Of a DNA stretch of 64,000 bases, positions 45,440-61,517 are shown piece after piece. The notes below the pieces were generated by a model. That model had not been told where the DNA came from and made no database searches. It saw nothing but the letters and a program-made list of their open reading frames with translations. This stretch comes from Rhynchonema sp. JSB1_4 (Eukaryota; Nematoda; Chromadorea; Monhysterida; Xyalidae), in contig JASAMV010008944.1 of the NCBI GenBank assembly GCA_030248065.1, positions 31,595-95,594 on the forward strand, in the 5' to 3' direction. Within the stretch, counting starts at the first letter, position 1. Each line of letters begins with the position of its first letter. Made by a program: the position numbers and the translations under genes.

Positions 45440-45514
45440 ATTTGGAGTTGTGAGAGGTAAGTACTCAACCCCCCCAACCCCCCTCGGGTTTTGTGGTAGG
45501 TAAGTACTGAGAGG

Positions 45515-45518
45515 GGGT

Positions 45519-45550
<32 letters not shown>

Positions 45551-45909
45551 ACCCGCCACCGCCACCTCCCCCGCGCGCGGGCGCTGCTGCTGCTAAAAAG
45601 AAAAAGACCCCCACCCCCCTTCTAAAAAAAAAAAAAAAAAATAAAAAAAAAACGCCGGTTTCTTCGGGGGGGGGGGTTTTTTTTTTTTTTTTCCCCCCCC
45701 CCCCCCCCCAGGCGCCCCGTTTTTTTCGTGAAAAAAACCCCTCTCCTCCCCCCCCCACCATACCAATTACAATTCCTTCCCACTAAAAAAAAATATATTT
45801 TAAAAGAGAAAGAAAAAAACCCCCGCAGGCGCCCACTACCACCCACCACCAAAAAGACGTGCACCGATTTCCGATTCTACCTTATTTAATAGAACAGCGC
45901 GCTTGCTCC
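45515..45909. other. Low-complexity, probably unreliable sequence
   Basis: About 340 bases of long homopolymers (C runs over 30, then A, G, T and C runs) unlike the rest of the window, ending near 45850. The nearby MITE termini that should lie here are missing. The pattern looks like a collapsed or poorly polished consensus. Proline- or glycine-rich frames across it are meaningless. Confidence 0.7.
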
Positions 45910-46296
45910 CAGTGTAGTTCCTGGGGGGGAGGGGGTCCCCCCTCGGGTACGCTATCTCCCCCTCGGGTGGTACACTATCCCCCTATCTCCCCCTCCGGGT
46001 ACACTATCTCCCCCAATTTTTGCCTAAAATAGGCATTTTTAGGCCTAAAATGGGCATTTTTAGGCCTAAAATGTGTGATTTTCAGGTCAATGTTCTCAAA
46101 AAATCGCCAAAATACCCTTTTTATGAAGAATTTTTTCCAAAAAGGGGCAAAAATAGGTCAAATTTTCAACCTCAAAAAGTGACTTTTTCCTGGATTTGGC
46201 TCTTCCCCCCCTTCCCCCCCTCGGGGGTACACTATCTCCCCCTCCGAAAAAAACGGAGGGTCCGCTATCTCCCCCTCCGGACCAGGAACTACACTG
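45910..46296 (+). mobile_element. hAT-like MITE with GGTACACTATCTCCCCC words
   Basis: 387 bp, ends CAGTGTAGTTCCTGG / CCAGGAACTACACTG, perfect 8-bp duplication CTTGCTCC (45902-45909, 46297-46304). The word GGTACACTATCTCCCCCTC, with variants, occurs about six times, in both terminal zones and in one direction. The core is AT-rich with TTTTTGCCTAAAAT and TAGGCATTTTTAGGCC. The right end lies 69 bp before the CPSF73 start codon. Confidence 0.92.
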
Positions 46297-46365
46297 CTTG
46301 CTCCTCCCTGTGCTTTGTTCAGCTCAGCATCAAATTCGAAGACAACAGCAATTTGAATTAAAATA

Positions 46366-49300
46366 ATGTCCACCTTGCCGTCACCGTTGTCGTTTTTGCC
46401 ACCTGGCGGATTGAGTGTGCCACCGCCGTCGTTGGTACCGACGATTCAGATGCCTCCCGCAGTGAGCGCGGCTGCTGCTGCCCCCGGTCAGTTCTACGTG
46501 GAAGGCACGGATGACGATTCTGACCAGTTGATCATCAAACCACTGTGAGTGTTTAGCGCGGCGCTGAATGCTTTGCTTCGCTGTTCATCTTGTCGCTTAC
46601 GATTTATGTATCTGCCGTTCTAATTCTGAACAGTTCGATTTCAGTGGAGCCGGGCAAGAAGTGGGCCGATCATGCATTTTGCTACAGTTCAAGGGAAAAC
46701 GAATTCTGGTAAATTGGTGCTGGCTTATTGCTAAAATGCTGAGTATTTAGTTCTGTCAAATGCACAATATAATGTCCATGGCTGGCTCCGGTGGCCGTAC
46801 GTATGAAACTTGGTGATCGGATGAGATCGGACCGGTCCTGCCTTGGTCACCTGACTTTTTTGAGTTACCCGACTGAAAATGAATAACTTCTAAGCTGGAC
46901 GAAATTGGTTGTTCCAGCTATTTTCTTAACATACTTAGTGCAAGAATCACGCGTAACCAAGTGTAAACAGTAACGGTCCTCAATGACGTAGCATGTGCTT
47001 CACGATGCTCTCTCTACAGAAGCCAAAAGTGAAAGCTTATGCAATAAAACAGGTTCGCAATAGATCGCGAAAGGGTGACCACGTACATAGAAGAGTAATG
47101 TCCGGTTATATAGCGGTTGAAACTAAGCGTCATTTAGGGACGGTTATTGTTGTACACCTGGTTACACTCGCACTTGCATGACCAAGTTTGATTCGATTAC
47201 CAAGTTTGATATCGCTCCATAATGCTTCCATCCCAACTGCAGCTGGACTGCGGCATTCACCCAGGAATGACTGGTGTTGACGCACTACCGTTTGTTGATT
47301 TGATTGACTGTGAAGAATTGGATTTATTGCTGGTACGTTACTTTCAGAGTCATTTGTTTGTTTTCGGCCGTCCGTAAAATTTAGCACAAAAGACAATCCA
47401 ATAAACCTTAAACGTTCACGCGCAGGTTACACATTTCCATCTTGACCATTGTGGTGCGTTGCCGTGGTTTCTGGAGAAAACGGCATTTCGCGGTCGTTGT
47501 TTCATGACACACGCTACAAAGGTGAGGTCCGAAACCGAAAGACAATTGGGCAAATTTCCATTCATTTTTATTAATTAATTTTATCCACCATAATAGGCAA
47601 TCTATCGAATGATGATCGGTGACTATATCAAAGTGTCGCAGTACGGCGGACGCAGTGGCGGTGATCGGGCGTTGTACAATGAAGAGGACTTGGAGAAAAG
47701 TATGGAGAAAATTGAGGTTGGATTGTGTTCTTGTTTACGTACTGCTGATTTAGAGCAAGCGGTGTCAGAGTTAATGATTGCGTTGCATCTGTCTTGTCTG
47801 CGTCACGTGACTGTCTTGAACTGATGATATTTCGTGGTTTCGCAATGAGATGAGACCAGCGTAATGGTTTTTTAGCCAGTGAAATCTTTAACTTTTCTGA
47901 TGGTTGAGCTTGAAATTAAGACAGATTCAATCCGATTATTCAACAAATCTGGTGCCATCACCAAGTTTGACATCGATTGTCGATAATTATTTTTTTTGTT
48001 ATTATCGCAATCCCCTGATAATTCGCTGCAGGTGATTGATTTCCACGAGCACAAGGAGGTGAACGGTATTCGTTTCTGGCCGTATGTGGCCGGTCATGTG
48101 TTGGGCGCGGCCATGTTCATGATCGAGGTAGCCGGCGTCAAGGTACTGTACACCGGTGACTTTTCGCGACTCGAAGACCGACATTTGTGTGCTGCGGAGA
48201 TACCGACTACGAGGCCGGATATATTGATTACGGTGGGCATACCCTTTTTGTGACATGATCGAGTCGAGACCCAGCACTATCGGCCTCTGTATTTACTGTT
48301 CTGGAAAGATACATTGAAGATTAAATCAACTGAAAGCAAGTGACCAATTGACATTGCAGGAATCCACATACGGCACCCAATTGCACGAGGACCGCGATCT
48401 GCGCGAACGTCGTTTCACCACTCTGGTGCACGAGATTGTGGCCAGAGGGGGTCGATGTCTGATACCGGCGTTTGCATTGGGTCGAGCGCAGGAACTACTG
48501 TTGATATTGGACGAGTACTGGCAAAAACACCCCGAATTGAATGACATTCCCATTTACTGTGCGTTTCCATTGTATTGTACTGCCGAGCCTCGTGTCACGA
48601 TGATACATCACCCGATATTTTCTGTCTCTTGCTTTGCGTAAGCCGAAAACTGTTCACTATGTTCATGCAAAACAAAATCATATGATTGCATTGACTTTTG
48701 CCATTTTCGTCCTGTTTCCATAGATGGACGGCGCACCAGGAAATGCACAAGATGTTCACGTGACCCCACAGAAAAACCAACTTCTAGCAGCAGATATGGG
48801 GATCACTACCGTTTAGGGGCTTTACGTTCAAGAGGGTACCATGCGATTCTATATGACCAGTCGTTGAACGTGACCCTATTTGCAGACGCGAGCTCCCTGG
48901 CCAAAAAGTGCATGACCGTTTATCAGACATTTGTGAGCGCCATGAATCAACACATTCAGAAACAGATCGCCACACACAATCCGTTCGTGTTCAAGCATAT
49001 CTCGAATCTCAAGGTTGGTCCTGTTGTTATTTTATAATCAATCGTTTGTGCCGTCTGTATTAAACTTGAGATCGGTCCGGTTTTTGTCTTACTCATCCAT
49101 TCACACATGATTACACCGAACATAAGATGTAACACTGAACATCACACTCCCTTGCTCATTCAGGGTATGGACCAATTCGAAGATGTCGGTCCGTGTGTTG
49201 TGCTGGCATCACCCGGTATGCTCCAATCTGGTTTGTCACGTGAACTGTTCGAGTCCTGGTGCACCGATTCAAAGAATGGCTGCATCGTTGCGGGCTATTG

Positions 49301-52223
49301 TGTCGAGGGAACGTTGGCAAAGGTTTGGTAGCTTTTTCTATTTCAATGCCTCATGTATGTATGAATATTGCGTGCATAAACGTAAGGTGATATCACAGAC
49401 GTGTATTATGCATTTTGTATGCTGTAGGCACGCAGTTGGGTGGCTGACGTTTCTGTGCGCAGCTTCTCAGCCCACACTGCGAGCGAGGTTCTGGCACGCA
49501 CCATGCTACAAAACACGACATCTACATGCTACACTTGACGAAATTATTCAGAACCATATCCATCCTTATGCTACAGCACATTCTTTCGGAGCCCGAGGAG
49601 ATTATGGCGACCAACGGTCACAAATTGGCGATGCGACTGCAAGTGGCCTATGTGTCGTTCTCGGCACACACCGACTACAGACAGACGTCGGAGTTCATTC
49701 GAGCGCTAAAACCCGCGCATGTGGTTGGTCTGAGCGGCTTTATTTACTGCCGTAGTCTTGTTGTTTTTGCTGCTCGGCTCTACTGAGCGGCATCTCGGTC
49801 TGGGTTTGGCCTGTTGTTCATTTTTCACCATATTTCACCAAGTGTTTTCCATGTGAAGAAATTGTTACGGTAAGCGAAATTAAGAACGCGTTAGGTCCCC
49901 AAAATATGGGCGAAGAAATTGAGAAACCCCGTGGATGTAGGAGCGTCCGCCAAAGGTTTATTTCCGAGTCCAGACCGAAATCGGTATCCTTACCATACTT
50001 TCTAAAATGCAAAGGGATTCTATTTTTTCACTCTGTCATTTTCAAAGCATTCGTTTTCATTATTCGTCGAGAGCGTCCCAAATCCGGTGTTATGTTCGAA
50101 CTTTAGGGGTTGTATTTTAAGTGGGCTCTATTTTAGTGAATACGGTGCTCGTACGATCCATTACTTCTGAACAATAAAATCAAAATTTAGGTGCTTGTCC
50201 ACGGCGAGATGAACGAAATGAATCGGCTGAAGGCAGCGATCATCCGGGAATATGAGGACGATGCTGATGTCCATATTGATGTGTTCAATCCGCGCAACAC
50301 TGAAACTGTGCAGTTGCAGTTCAGGGGTTAGGACATGGCTTTGGGATATGATTGGAGTCGACCAAGTCAGGCAACTAGAAATAACCGATGTCCCATTCCT
50401 ATGTGCCAATGCGCTTCGCTTAAACTTGTTTTCGCTGCGGTGTGCTAGATGATCGTCAGTGCTAGTGCACCAGGTGTCACATGAAATATGCTGAAAAACG
50501 CCTGTCACTTGGTTTGATGTTCGTGTGAAGCATTGCCTACAGGTCAGAAAACAGCGAAAGTGGTCGGCAAATTGGCGGTGGAAGCGCCCGAAGACGGGTC
50601 GATTCTGAGTGGCGTGCTTGTGCGACGCAATTTCAATTATCATTTGATGCATCCCAGCGATCTGTCAGGTTCGGTCATTTTTTCTGTGAAAATCTTGTGA
50701 ATTTACGAAAATTCAGACATTTTCTTTCAGGGTACACCGAGCTGGCGAAAAGCACGCTCAGCCAGCGTCAGTCAGTCTTCTATAGTGGGTCGACTGCATT
50801 GCTACAGTATTATCTACAACAAATTGCCGGTGATGTTGAGGTTCGCGTTGTTTAGTCTCTTTCACGTTATTTTGCCTTTTTGCGATCACAACCCTTCATG
50901 CATTGTAACTTTGCTAGAGTCACCCTGCACGCAGTGAAGTCTTCGTGCATGTTGCGGACCATATTGGTGTCCCCAATTTGCCGCTCATCTCCCAGCTACT
51001 ACTCCATACAGTGAACAGTCGTTATAGTAACCGAAAATAACACTTTCTTTCCGTTATATGATATTCAGGTGATACCAAAATCGCGCCACCCGAATGATAC
51101 GAAACTACAGTCGGGCGACAAGACCATTCTGTCGGTATTCGATGGTGCCGTTGCTCTACATTTCACGGCCCCAGTAGTTGTGCTTGAGTGGACGGCCAAC
51201 CCTGTGCATGACATGTATGCCGACGCTGCACTCGCCGCAATACTACAGGCCGAGGCAAACCCGGTGCCTGAAAAAGGTTCTCTGTTCATATTGCAAAAAG
51301 TAATTTTGGTAGGCATCAAACTTGGTGTTTGGAGTGGGTCTGCCATGGTTACTAGGATGTCTTTTTGTTTTCAGATTATCTTGTGGTTTACTGATGCTAC
51401 TAATTTCGACCAGCATAAAGCCTGTTCTTGCAGAACTAGCAGTTTTTATGCTGGTCGAATCGGTGGCATCATCAGTAAATCCCAAAGTATCCTGTTTACA
51501 AAAAGCGCCCGTGTACCGTGCTCATATCGCTGCAGGAGCGATCGGTGCCTATCTCGAAGTTTGATACTGCACACGACTATAGAAATCTTGTTTTTGAATA
51601 AAAGCTTGCCGTCGTTTTCCAGAGCTTCCCAAATTCGAGCCATCCTCCAGCGATCAAATACTAAGCAATTTCGAACAAGCACTCAAGACGACGCTGCACG
51701 ATGTGTTTGGAGACGAAGCCGTGCTGGACGAGGATATGAATGCTGATATTCCACCCGGTTGGGCGTTGTTGAATTTTGTTTCGTTGTCACTGACTATGTA
51801 TCAAATTTGGTGATTTTTGTTTGAGTTCGTTGTCATACTTAGGTCAAAGCGTTTTGAATTGAGAACTGCTTCTTTGATTGAAATAACTCCAGGGCTGATT
51901 CGAATCGATCATCAAGTTTGGAGCTTTCACAATAATTCATAGTGTTATTGCTGTCAGGTTTCGAGCAGCCGGGTGTCACTCCAACGCTGCCTCGTGATCG
52001 CATCATATTGAGCATTAATGGCAAACGGGCCACTGTGTCGACGACGACTTTGGTTGGTTCGCTTTGTGTAATCCGTGGTTCACAAATTTTCATTTGCATG
52101 ATTCTTCATGATTATCAGGACGTCCACAGCGAAGACGAAGCAGTGCAACATCTGTTAACCACCGTAGTCAACAGAATACACAAATGTCTGACGCCAACCG
52201 TGGGCAAGCTAGATTCTCGGTAG
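46366..52223 (+). CDS. CPSF3: CPSF73, pre-mRNA 3'-end endonuclease
   Basis: Zinc-dependent metallo-beta-lactamase/beta-CASP nuclease that cuts pre-mRNA at the poly(A) site and histone pre-mRNA. Main exons: 46366-46544, 46645-46708, 47243-47332, 47426-47521, 47597-47716, 48032-48232, 48360-48558, 48886-49013, 49164-49322, 49577-49723, 50191-50326, 50543-50668, 50731-50840, 50918-about 51000, about 51069-51275, then about 51622-51760 and 51957-52223 (last boundaries approximate). Motifs in order: [24 protein letters not shown] (zinc site), [93 protein letters not shown] and [15 protein letters not shown]. All catalytic motifs are intact. An N-terminal Pro-rich extension (about 50 residues) precedes the conserved core. 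The C-terminal domain is diverged. Confidence 0.95.
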
Positions 52224-53876
52224 CGATTGCCGCACATGATTTTGTGTTTTGTTGATTCTTGTTGTTGTTACGTTTCATGTTGTTCTTTCTGTTTATTGGG
52301 CGAATTCGGCTGTTGAAACTTCGAAAATAAACCAAAACACACAGCTCGGCAGTGAACGTATTATTTTGCACTTGCAAACTCAGTTCTGTCGAAAATCGTA
52401 AACATGATCAAATTAATCTTGAGAGATTGATATAAGTAAGATAGATTATGATTGTAATAGTAATTCAGCGTTTACGAGAAAATACTTGCCTGTGCGAAGA
52501 ATATCAAATGATATTTTGAAAATACTTTTACATTTTAGGTATATTTGAAATTATAAATGATGATATCAAAAAGCACAGAAAACTATCCAAAATTCAAATT
52601 GACTAGCGCGCTAACGGCCACAATGTAGAATCAAAAGTATAAAATAATAATATGCAGCAGGCTACAGTGTTCGCTTTGAACACTCTTTACACAAACGTGA
52701 AACTCGCAGCAAATTGGGATTACAGCACAGTATGTCGTCAGAAAAGACGAAAAACATAAAAAACTTGAACAAAAATTCAAAATTTAGCAATCCGAAGCGA
52801 ACCGAGTGCATGCAGGCTATAATTGTATAAGGACAAACCAAATCTAGCCAAAAGCACGGAACAAGCATAGATTAGAGGGCAAAATTGCAGCAAAACATGA
52901 AAATAAAAAACGGCGGTGGCCAAATCTCACAATATGGTTGTTATCGCGCAAAATTTATAAAAATTTCAGGCTGTTCACACACAAAGCGCAAACTTCATAT
53001 TATTTTAAACCGCAATGAGAAATAGACAAAAAAGGTAAGGCACAACAAGTAGAAGAAGTAGAATAATATACAATTAGAAAGAAAACATTGAGAGAACAGG
53101 AGTATTGGTGAAAAGCATCATGCTTACGCACGATGATTTGGTACAGAAATACGAAGAACTGTTGCTCAAAAAGTTAAGAACAGAGCTACCAGCATAAAAA
53201 CGTAGGTAAGTACGAGACAAAAAATAAAACTGCCGTAATATGATACAGGAAGCAATTGTTATTAGGTTGTACGTGCAGAAGACATCCAGTGAAAAACACA
53301 GGGGTGAACATGTTTGAAAAAGAATATATAAATATTTGAAAAACAAAAACAATACAAATCGACACCGTCATATTTCTTAAATCAGATTGAATGCACTGCT
53401 GGTCTGACGACAAAGCATCAAAATCAGAAACAACTGAAAATAGATTGCCACGCACGCGCACAAACACACGAAAACAAAACCGTATATGTATTGCGATTAA
53501 CCTATCGCCAACAGAGACATTGAATAAGAACTAAACACATTGACATTCAAGCATCACCCCTATTCTATGTTGCATCACCTATAGATAGAAAGGTGGGATG
53601 CCACGCGTGATATCATCATATGGCGCTAACACATAATTTGAAACCATGATAACGCAAAAGTGTCAGAACTTCCAAAAAATAGACAGAAAAAACAAAGATT
53701 GACACTGAAAAAATGAGAAATGCTCCAACCACGTATGGAAATTGTTGAGCTCGCGCCATTCTATCGTGCAGTAGTTGAACCATAATCAGCAGCAATCGCC
53801 GCAACAACAGCAGTAATATGAAACATCATCATCAACCAACACAGTCCAGAGAGATGAACCATATTGCGGTCGTGCA
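52224..53876. other. Convergent intergenic region CPSF73 / vinculin
   Basis: About 1.65 kb, AT-rich, between two genes that point at each other; it should contain both 3' UTRs. No further gene or transposon end was recognised. Confidence 0.55.
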
Positions 53877-58578
<4,702 letters not shown>

Positions 58579-58687
58579 CTGTGGTTCAGGTAAAATACGT
58601 TATGTTTTTGTTGCAACACTAAAATTATAATTACTTTGAAAATTTCAAAATAACTGGTCGCGTGACATTGCCATTCTATGATGTTTC

Positions 58688-61150
58688 TGTGGAGAACCGG
58701 CAGCTCTTGTGGAGAACCGGCAGCTCTCCATGAAACGGCATGGTGTTCTTGAGCGTGTGATTTCTAAAGAACATGTTTTGGCTGAATAATGCATGTGTAA
58801 TGCTGCTGATAAGCTGACGGTCTGTTCTGTCTGTGTGCGCTTTACATTCTGTTTTCACTGTTGAGATTGAGACTTTGTGTGTCGGTTTAATATTGAGCTG
58901 TATTACATTTCTGACGTAATGAATCTCGTATTATTGAGCATCGGAATATTGAGTTATCGGAACTTGCAATATTGAATCTACAACGGACATCCAATCACAC
59001 TTAACGGCATCACTCAACCAAGCGCTACACAATGCCAGGAGCTGACTTACCCTATGCCTAGTCGCTTCCGCGATATGGCATCCCCTGACAACTGATGAAC
59101 TTGCGACCTGGATATTATTCGGCAACAAACGGCATTATTTCGGCGGTCTGACTGAAACATCGATCATCGGTGATCTTTCGTTTCATTCATTCATCGTGAC
59201 AATGGTCGTCACGTCATATCCGGTCGATTCGGTACTCGCTGCATTGCAAGGCATCGCTGATGTTTCACAGCCTCTCGTCAAATCGGTGTTGAGTCAAATC
59301 GAGCTCGTGGAAGCCGACCCATCTTCACAGGCTGATTGGGAGGAAGTCCTGGCCACGGAATCGTTGCCGAAGTTGAGTGAAATTGAGCTTCGTTTGAAAT
59401 TTCAATCACAAATCTTGAATAGTTCTCTGTCTGCACTCGAAGTTCTGGATGAGCAGTCGGGTGCTGCTGTTTTCGGTGATCAATACTTCATGTTTGAAAT
59501 TTTTGATGCTAACGACGAACGCACGGCTACTGTTCGTCCTCGGGCAGAGCAGCTTTGGGAGGACCTGGCTGCCATCATTTTGAAAACAAAACGCGCAATT
59601 GAGTCGCTTGATCATCGTCGTGGCAAACTTGACAAAATTGTTCGTTTGTGTCGTGATTCGGGTCGGAATTCGGATGATTTACGTGAATGTGATGTCAAGG
59701 GCAAACAGTTTGTCAGGTTGTGCGAAACCGATGTGCCGAAGAAGTCACAAGCTACGCAGTACGAGACTCCGCTGACTTTCGTTCATACCCCGGCGTACAC
59801 TGCTCGCAAATCGAATTTGGTGACCACAAGTTGCCAAACGGTCGATTCGGTCACATCGAGCGCTGAGCAGGTGGCCTGTTCCGGTCCTGCTCAGGCTGCG
59901 GTCACTGGCCAGTCAATGAAACATCAGGTTACTTTGAGGTCGAAACCAGTGGCAACTAAACAGAATCGTTCTAAACCCACCCAAAAGTGTCTGTTTTGCT
60001 CTAGTACCCAACATTTTAGCGACGACTGCCACATTGTCTGCACTCTAGCGGCCCGGAAGCAGTTTTATAAAAGTATGCGGCTGTGTTTCAAGTGTTCTGG
60101 ATTTGGGCATTTATCGGTTCGGTGCAAATCCAAATTGAAGCCGTGTTATCACTGTGGTTCTGTTGCGCATGCACGGTCGCTGTGTGGTGCATTGCACGTG
60201 AAGTCGGTTCCCGACCCTCCACGTTATTTTGTCGGTGGGGAGGGCAGGCCTGGTGCAAATCGAGGGCCCACCAATCCAATTTCGAGTCCAAACATGCCAT
60301 TGTGGTGGCACATGCTTTTCAGCAAACAACAGAATCCACATCGCGTGATGAACTCGGCAGGCGGACCCGTGTGTCAGTCACACTGTTTCGGTGTCGAACG
60401 TCAGCGAAACGCAATTCGTGACGATGGCTATTCGTGTCAGTTCGGTGGAGACGTGCATTCCTTAGATGGCATGAGTCGTGTCGGTCGGCCCGGGTGGTGC
60501 AAGGGTCAAGTCGGTCGTGTCGTCAAGCCCGAGTGCTCGCTATCGTCATCACAACGTGTCGGTTCGGTGGTCACACAACGGGGTCCAGTGGTCAAGCAGT
60601 GTTTCGGTGCAACAACGACGCAACAACGATCGCGTCAGGCACACTGGTTGAACAACGGCCATGCGAACAATCCAACGTCAATCGCATTCAGTCGAGGTCA
60701 ATGGCGGTGAATGATTCTGCCCAGTCATCATTGGCGGGCAAGAACTCAGTCTCTATCGGATAAATCTATTTCGCTTATAAACAACAACCAATCATCTACC
60801 TACACTTTTATTGAGCAACATTAGGTCATCACTTTTCGGTAACCCCCTTTTCGGTTGGCTAATTACTTTCTTTTCTGAAAGTGGGGAGTGTGGAGAACCG
60901 GCAGTTCTCCATGAAACGGCATGGTGTTCTTGAGCGTGTGATTTCTAAAGAACATGTTTTGGCTGAATAATGCATGTGTAATGCTGCTGATAAGCTGACT
61001 CTGTTCTGTCTGTGTGCGCTTTCTTCTGTTTTCACTGTTAGATTGAGACTTTGTGTGTCTTTATTTACTGTATTACATTTCTGACTATGAATCTCGTATT
61101 ATTGAGCATCGGAATATTGAGTTATGGTTGCAATATTGAATCTAAACTTT
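58688..61150 (+). mobile_element. Gag-only LTR retrotransposon, copy B1
   Basis: 5' LTR from 58708 (or 58688, since the first 20 bases TGTGGAGAACCGGCAGCTCT are duplicated) to 59080, TG...CA type (TGTGGAG...GATATGGCA). 3' LTR starts at 60889, directly after the purine tract AAAGTGGGGAG, but it stops near 61148, about 110 bp short, and has several small deletions relative to the other copies. Between them lies one gag ORF and about 180 bp of trailer; there is no pol. Total length is about 2.4 kb. It lies 5' of the last visible vinculin exon, in an intron of that gene. Confidence 0.88.
59202..60710 (+). CDS. Gag protein with three CCHC zinc knuckles (B1)
   Basis: About 502 residues; the first ATG is 59202 (MVVTSYPVD). 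The first half is helical, with many Glu and Leu, as in gag capsid parts. Around residues 265-330 there are three CX2CX4HX4C knuckles: CLFCSSTQHFSDDC, CFKCSGFGHLSVRC and CYHCGSVAHARSLC, with FYKSMRLC between the first and second, the arrangement seen in BEL/Pao-type gag. The tail is Gly, Arg and Gln rich. It is intact and differs from copy B2 by scattered substitutions only. No protease, RT, RNase H or integrase follows. Confidence 0.88.
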   Translation: MVVTSYPVDSVLAALQGIADVSQPLVKSVLSQIELVEADPSSQADWEEVLATESLPKLSEIELRLKFQSQILNSSLSALEVLDEQSGAAVFGDQYFMFEIFDANDERTATVRPRAEQLWEDLAAIILKTKRAIESLDHRRGKLDKIVRLCRDSGRNSDDLRECDVKGKQFVRLCETDVPKKSQATQYETPLTFVHTPAYTARKSNLVTTSCQTVDSVTSSAEQVACSGPAQAAVTGQSMKHQVTLRSKPVATKQNRSKPTQKCLFCSSTQHFSDDCHIVCTLAARKQFYKSMRLCFKCSGFGHLSVRCKSKLKPCYHCGSVAHARSLCGALHVKSVPDPPRYFVGGEGRPGANRGPTNPISSPNMPLWWHMLFSKQQNPHRVMNSAGGPVCQSHCFGVERQRNAIRDDGYSCQFGGDVHSLDGMSRVGRPGWCKGQVGRVVKPECSLSSSQRVGSVVTQRGPVVKQCFGATTTQQRSRQAHWLNNGHANNPTSIAFSRGQWR

Positions 61151-61517
61151 TTGTAGGCTAAAATGCAGAGTGATTATTATGTTGGCAGTGTCATTCTCAT
61201 AGGCGTCAGTTGTTAAATGAATCATCGACACAAATAAACAGGATTTTCATTATTGAGCATCATCTGTGTGTCAACCTCATCAGTGATTTAGAAAATTGCT
61301 ACAGCTGCCTTGTTCGTAAGTGTACAAATGAATATTGATTATTTGATAAGTTCTGTTTGGTATTGTGTATTGGTTTGGTATTGTTTTCACTGATTTTTTG
61401 ATTGAAAAAAAAATTTCCCAGCACTTCTGCGAACATCATGTCTGTTTTGTGTGTCAACTGCCGTCATTGTGTATTGAAATCCAACACTTATTGTTCTAAT
61501 GACATACATCCAAGCCC
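61151..61517. other. Spacer between the two LTR elements
   Basis: AT-rich, no gene. It begins where the 3' LTR of B1 breaks off and ends at the 3' LTR of B2. TATTGAGCATC at about 61252 echoes an LTR motif. Confidence 0.45.

Larger units (their letters stand above)
41537..45514. mobile_element. hAT-like MITE with GAGAGGTAAGTA words, split by a LINE
   Basis: It starts CAGTGTAGTGGCAGGCCC at 41537. The words GGGAGGTAAGTATGATG, GTGAGAGGTATGATTT (twice), then GTGAGAGGTAAGTACT and GTGGTAGGTAAGTACT after the LINE, form its repeat array. The core (about 41640-41810) shares the CGCGCGGAGCGCGCGATTTTT block and GTCGAAAAACACC with the GGTACCTTGCAACCA family, although the words differ. The LINE occupies 41841-45439. 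The right terminus is lost in low-complexity sequence. Confidence 0.75.

Noticed and set aside
45465..45864. Glycine- and proline-rich reading frames
   Set aside because: They read through the homopolymer block, which is probably a sequence error.
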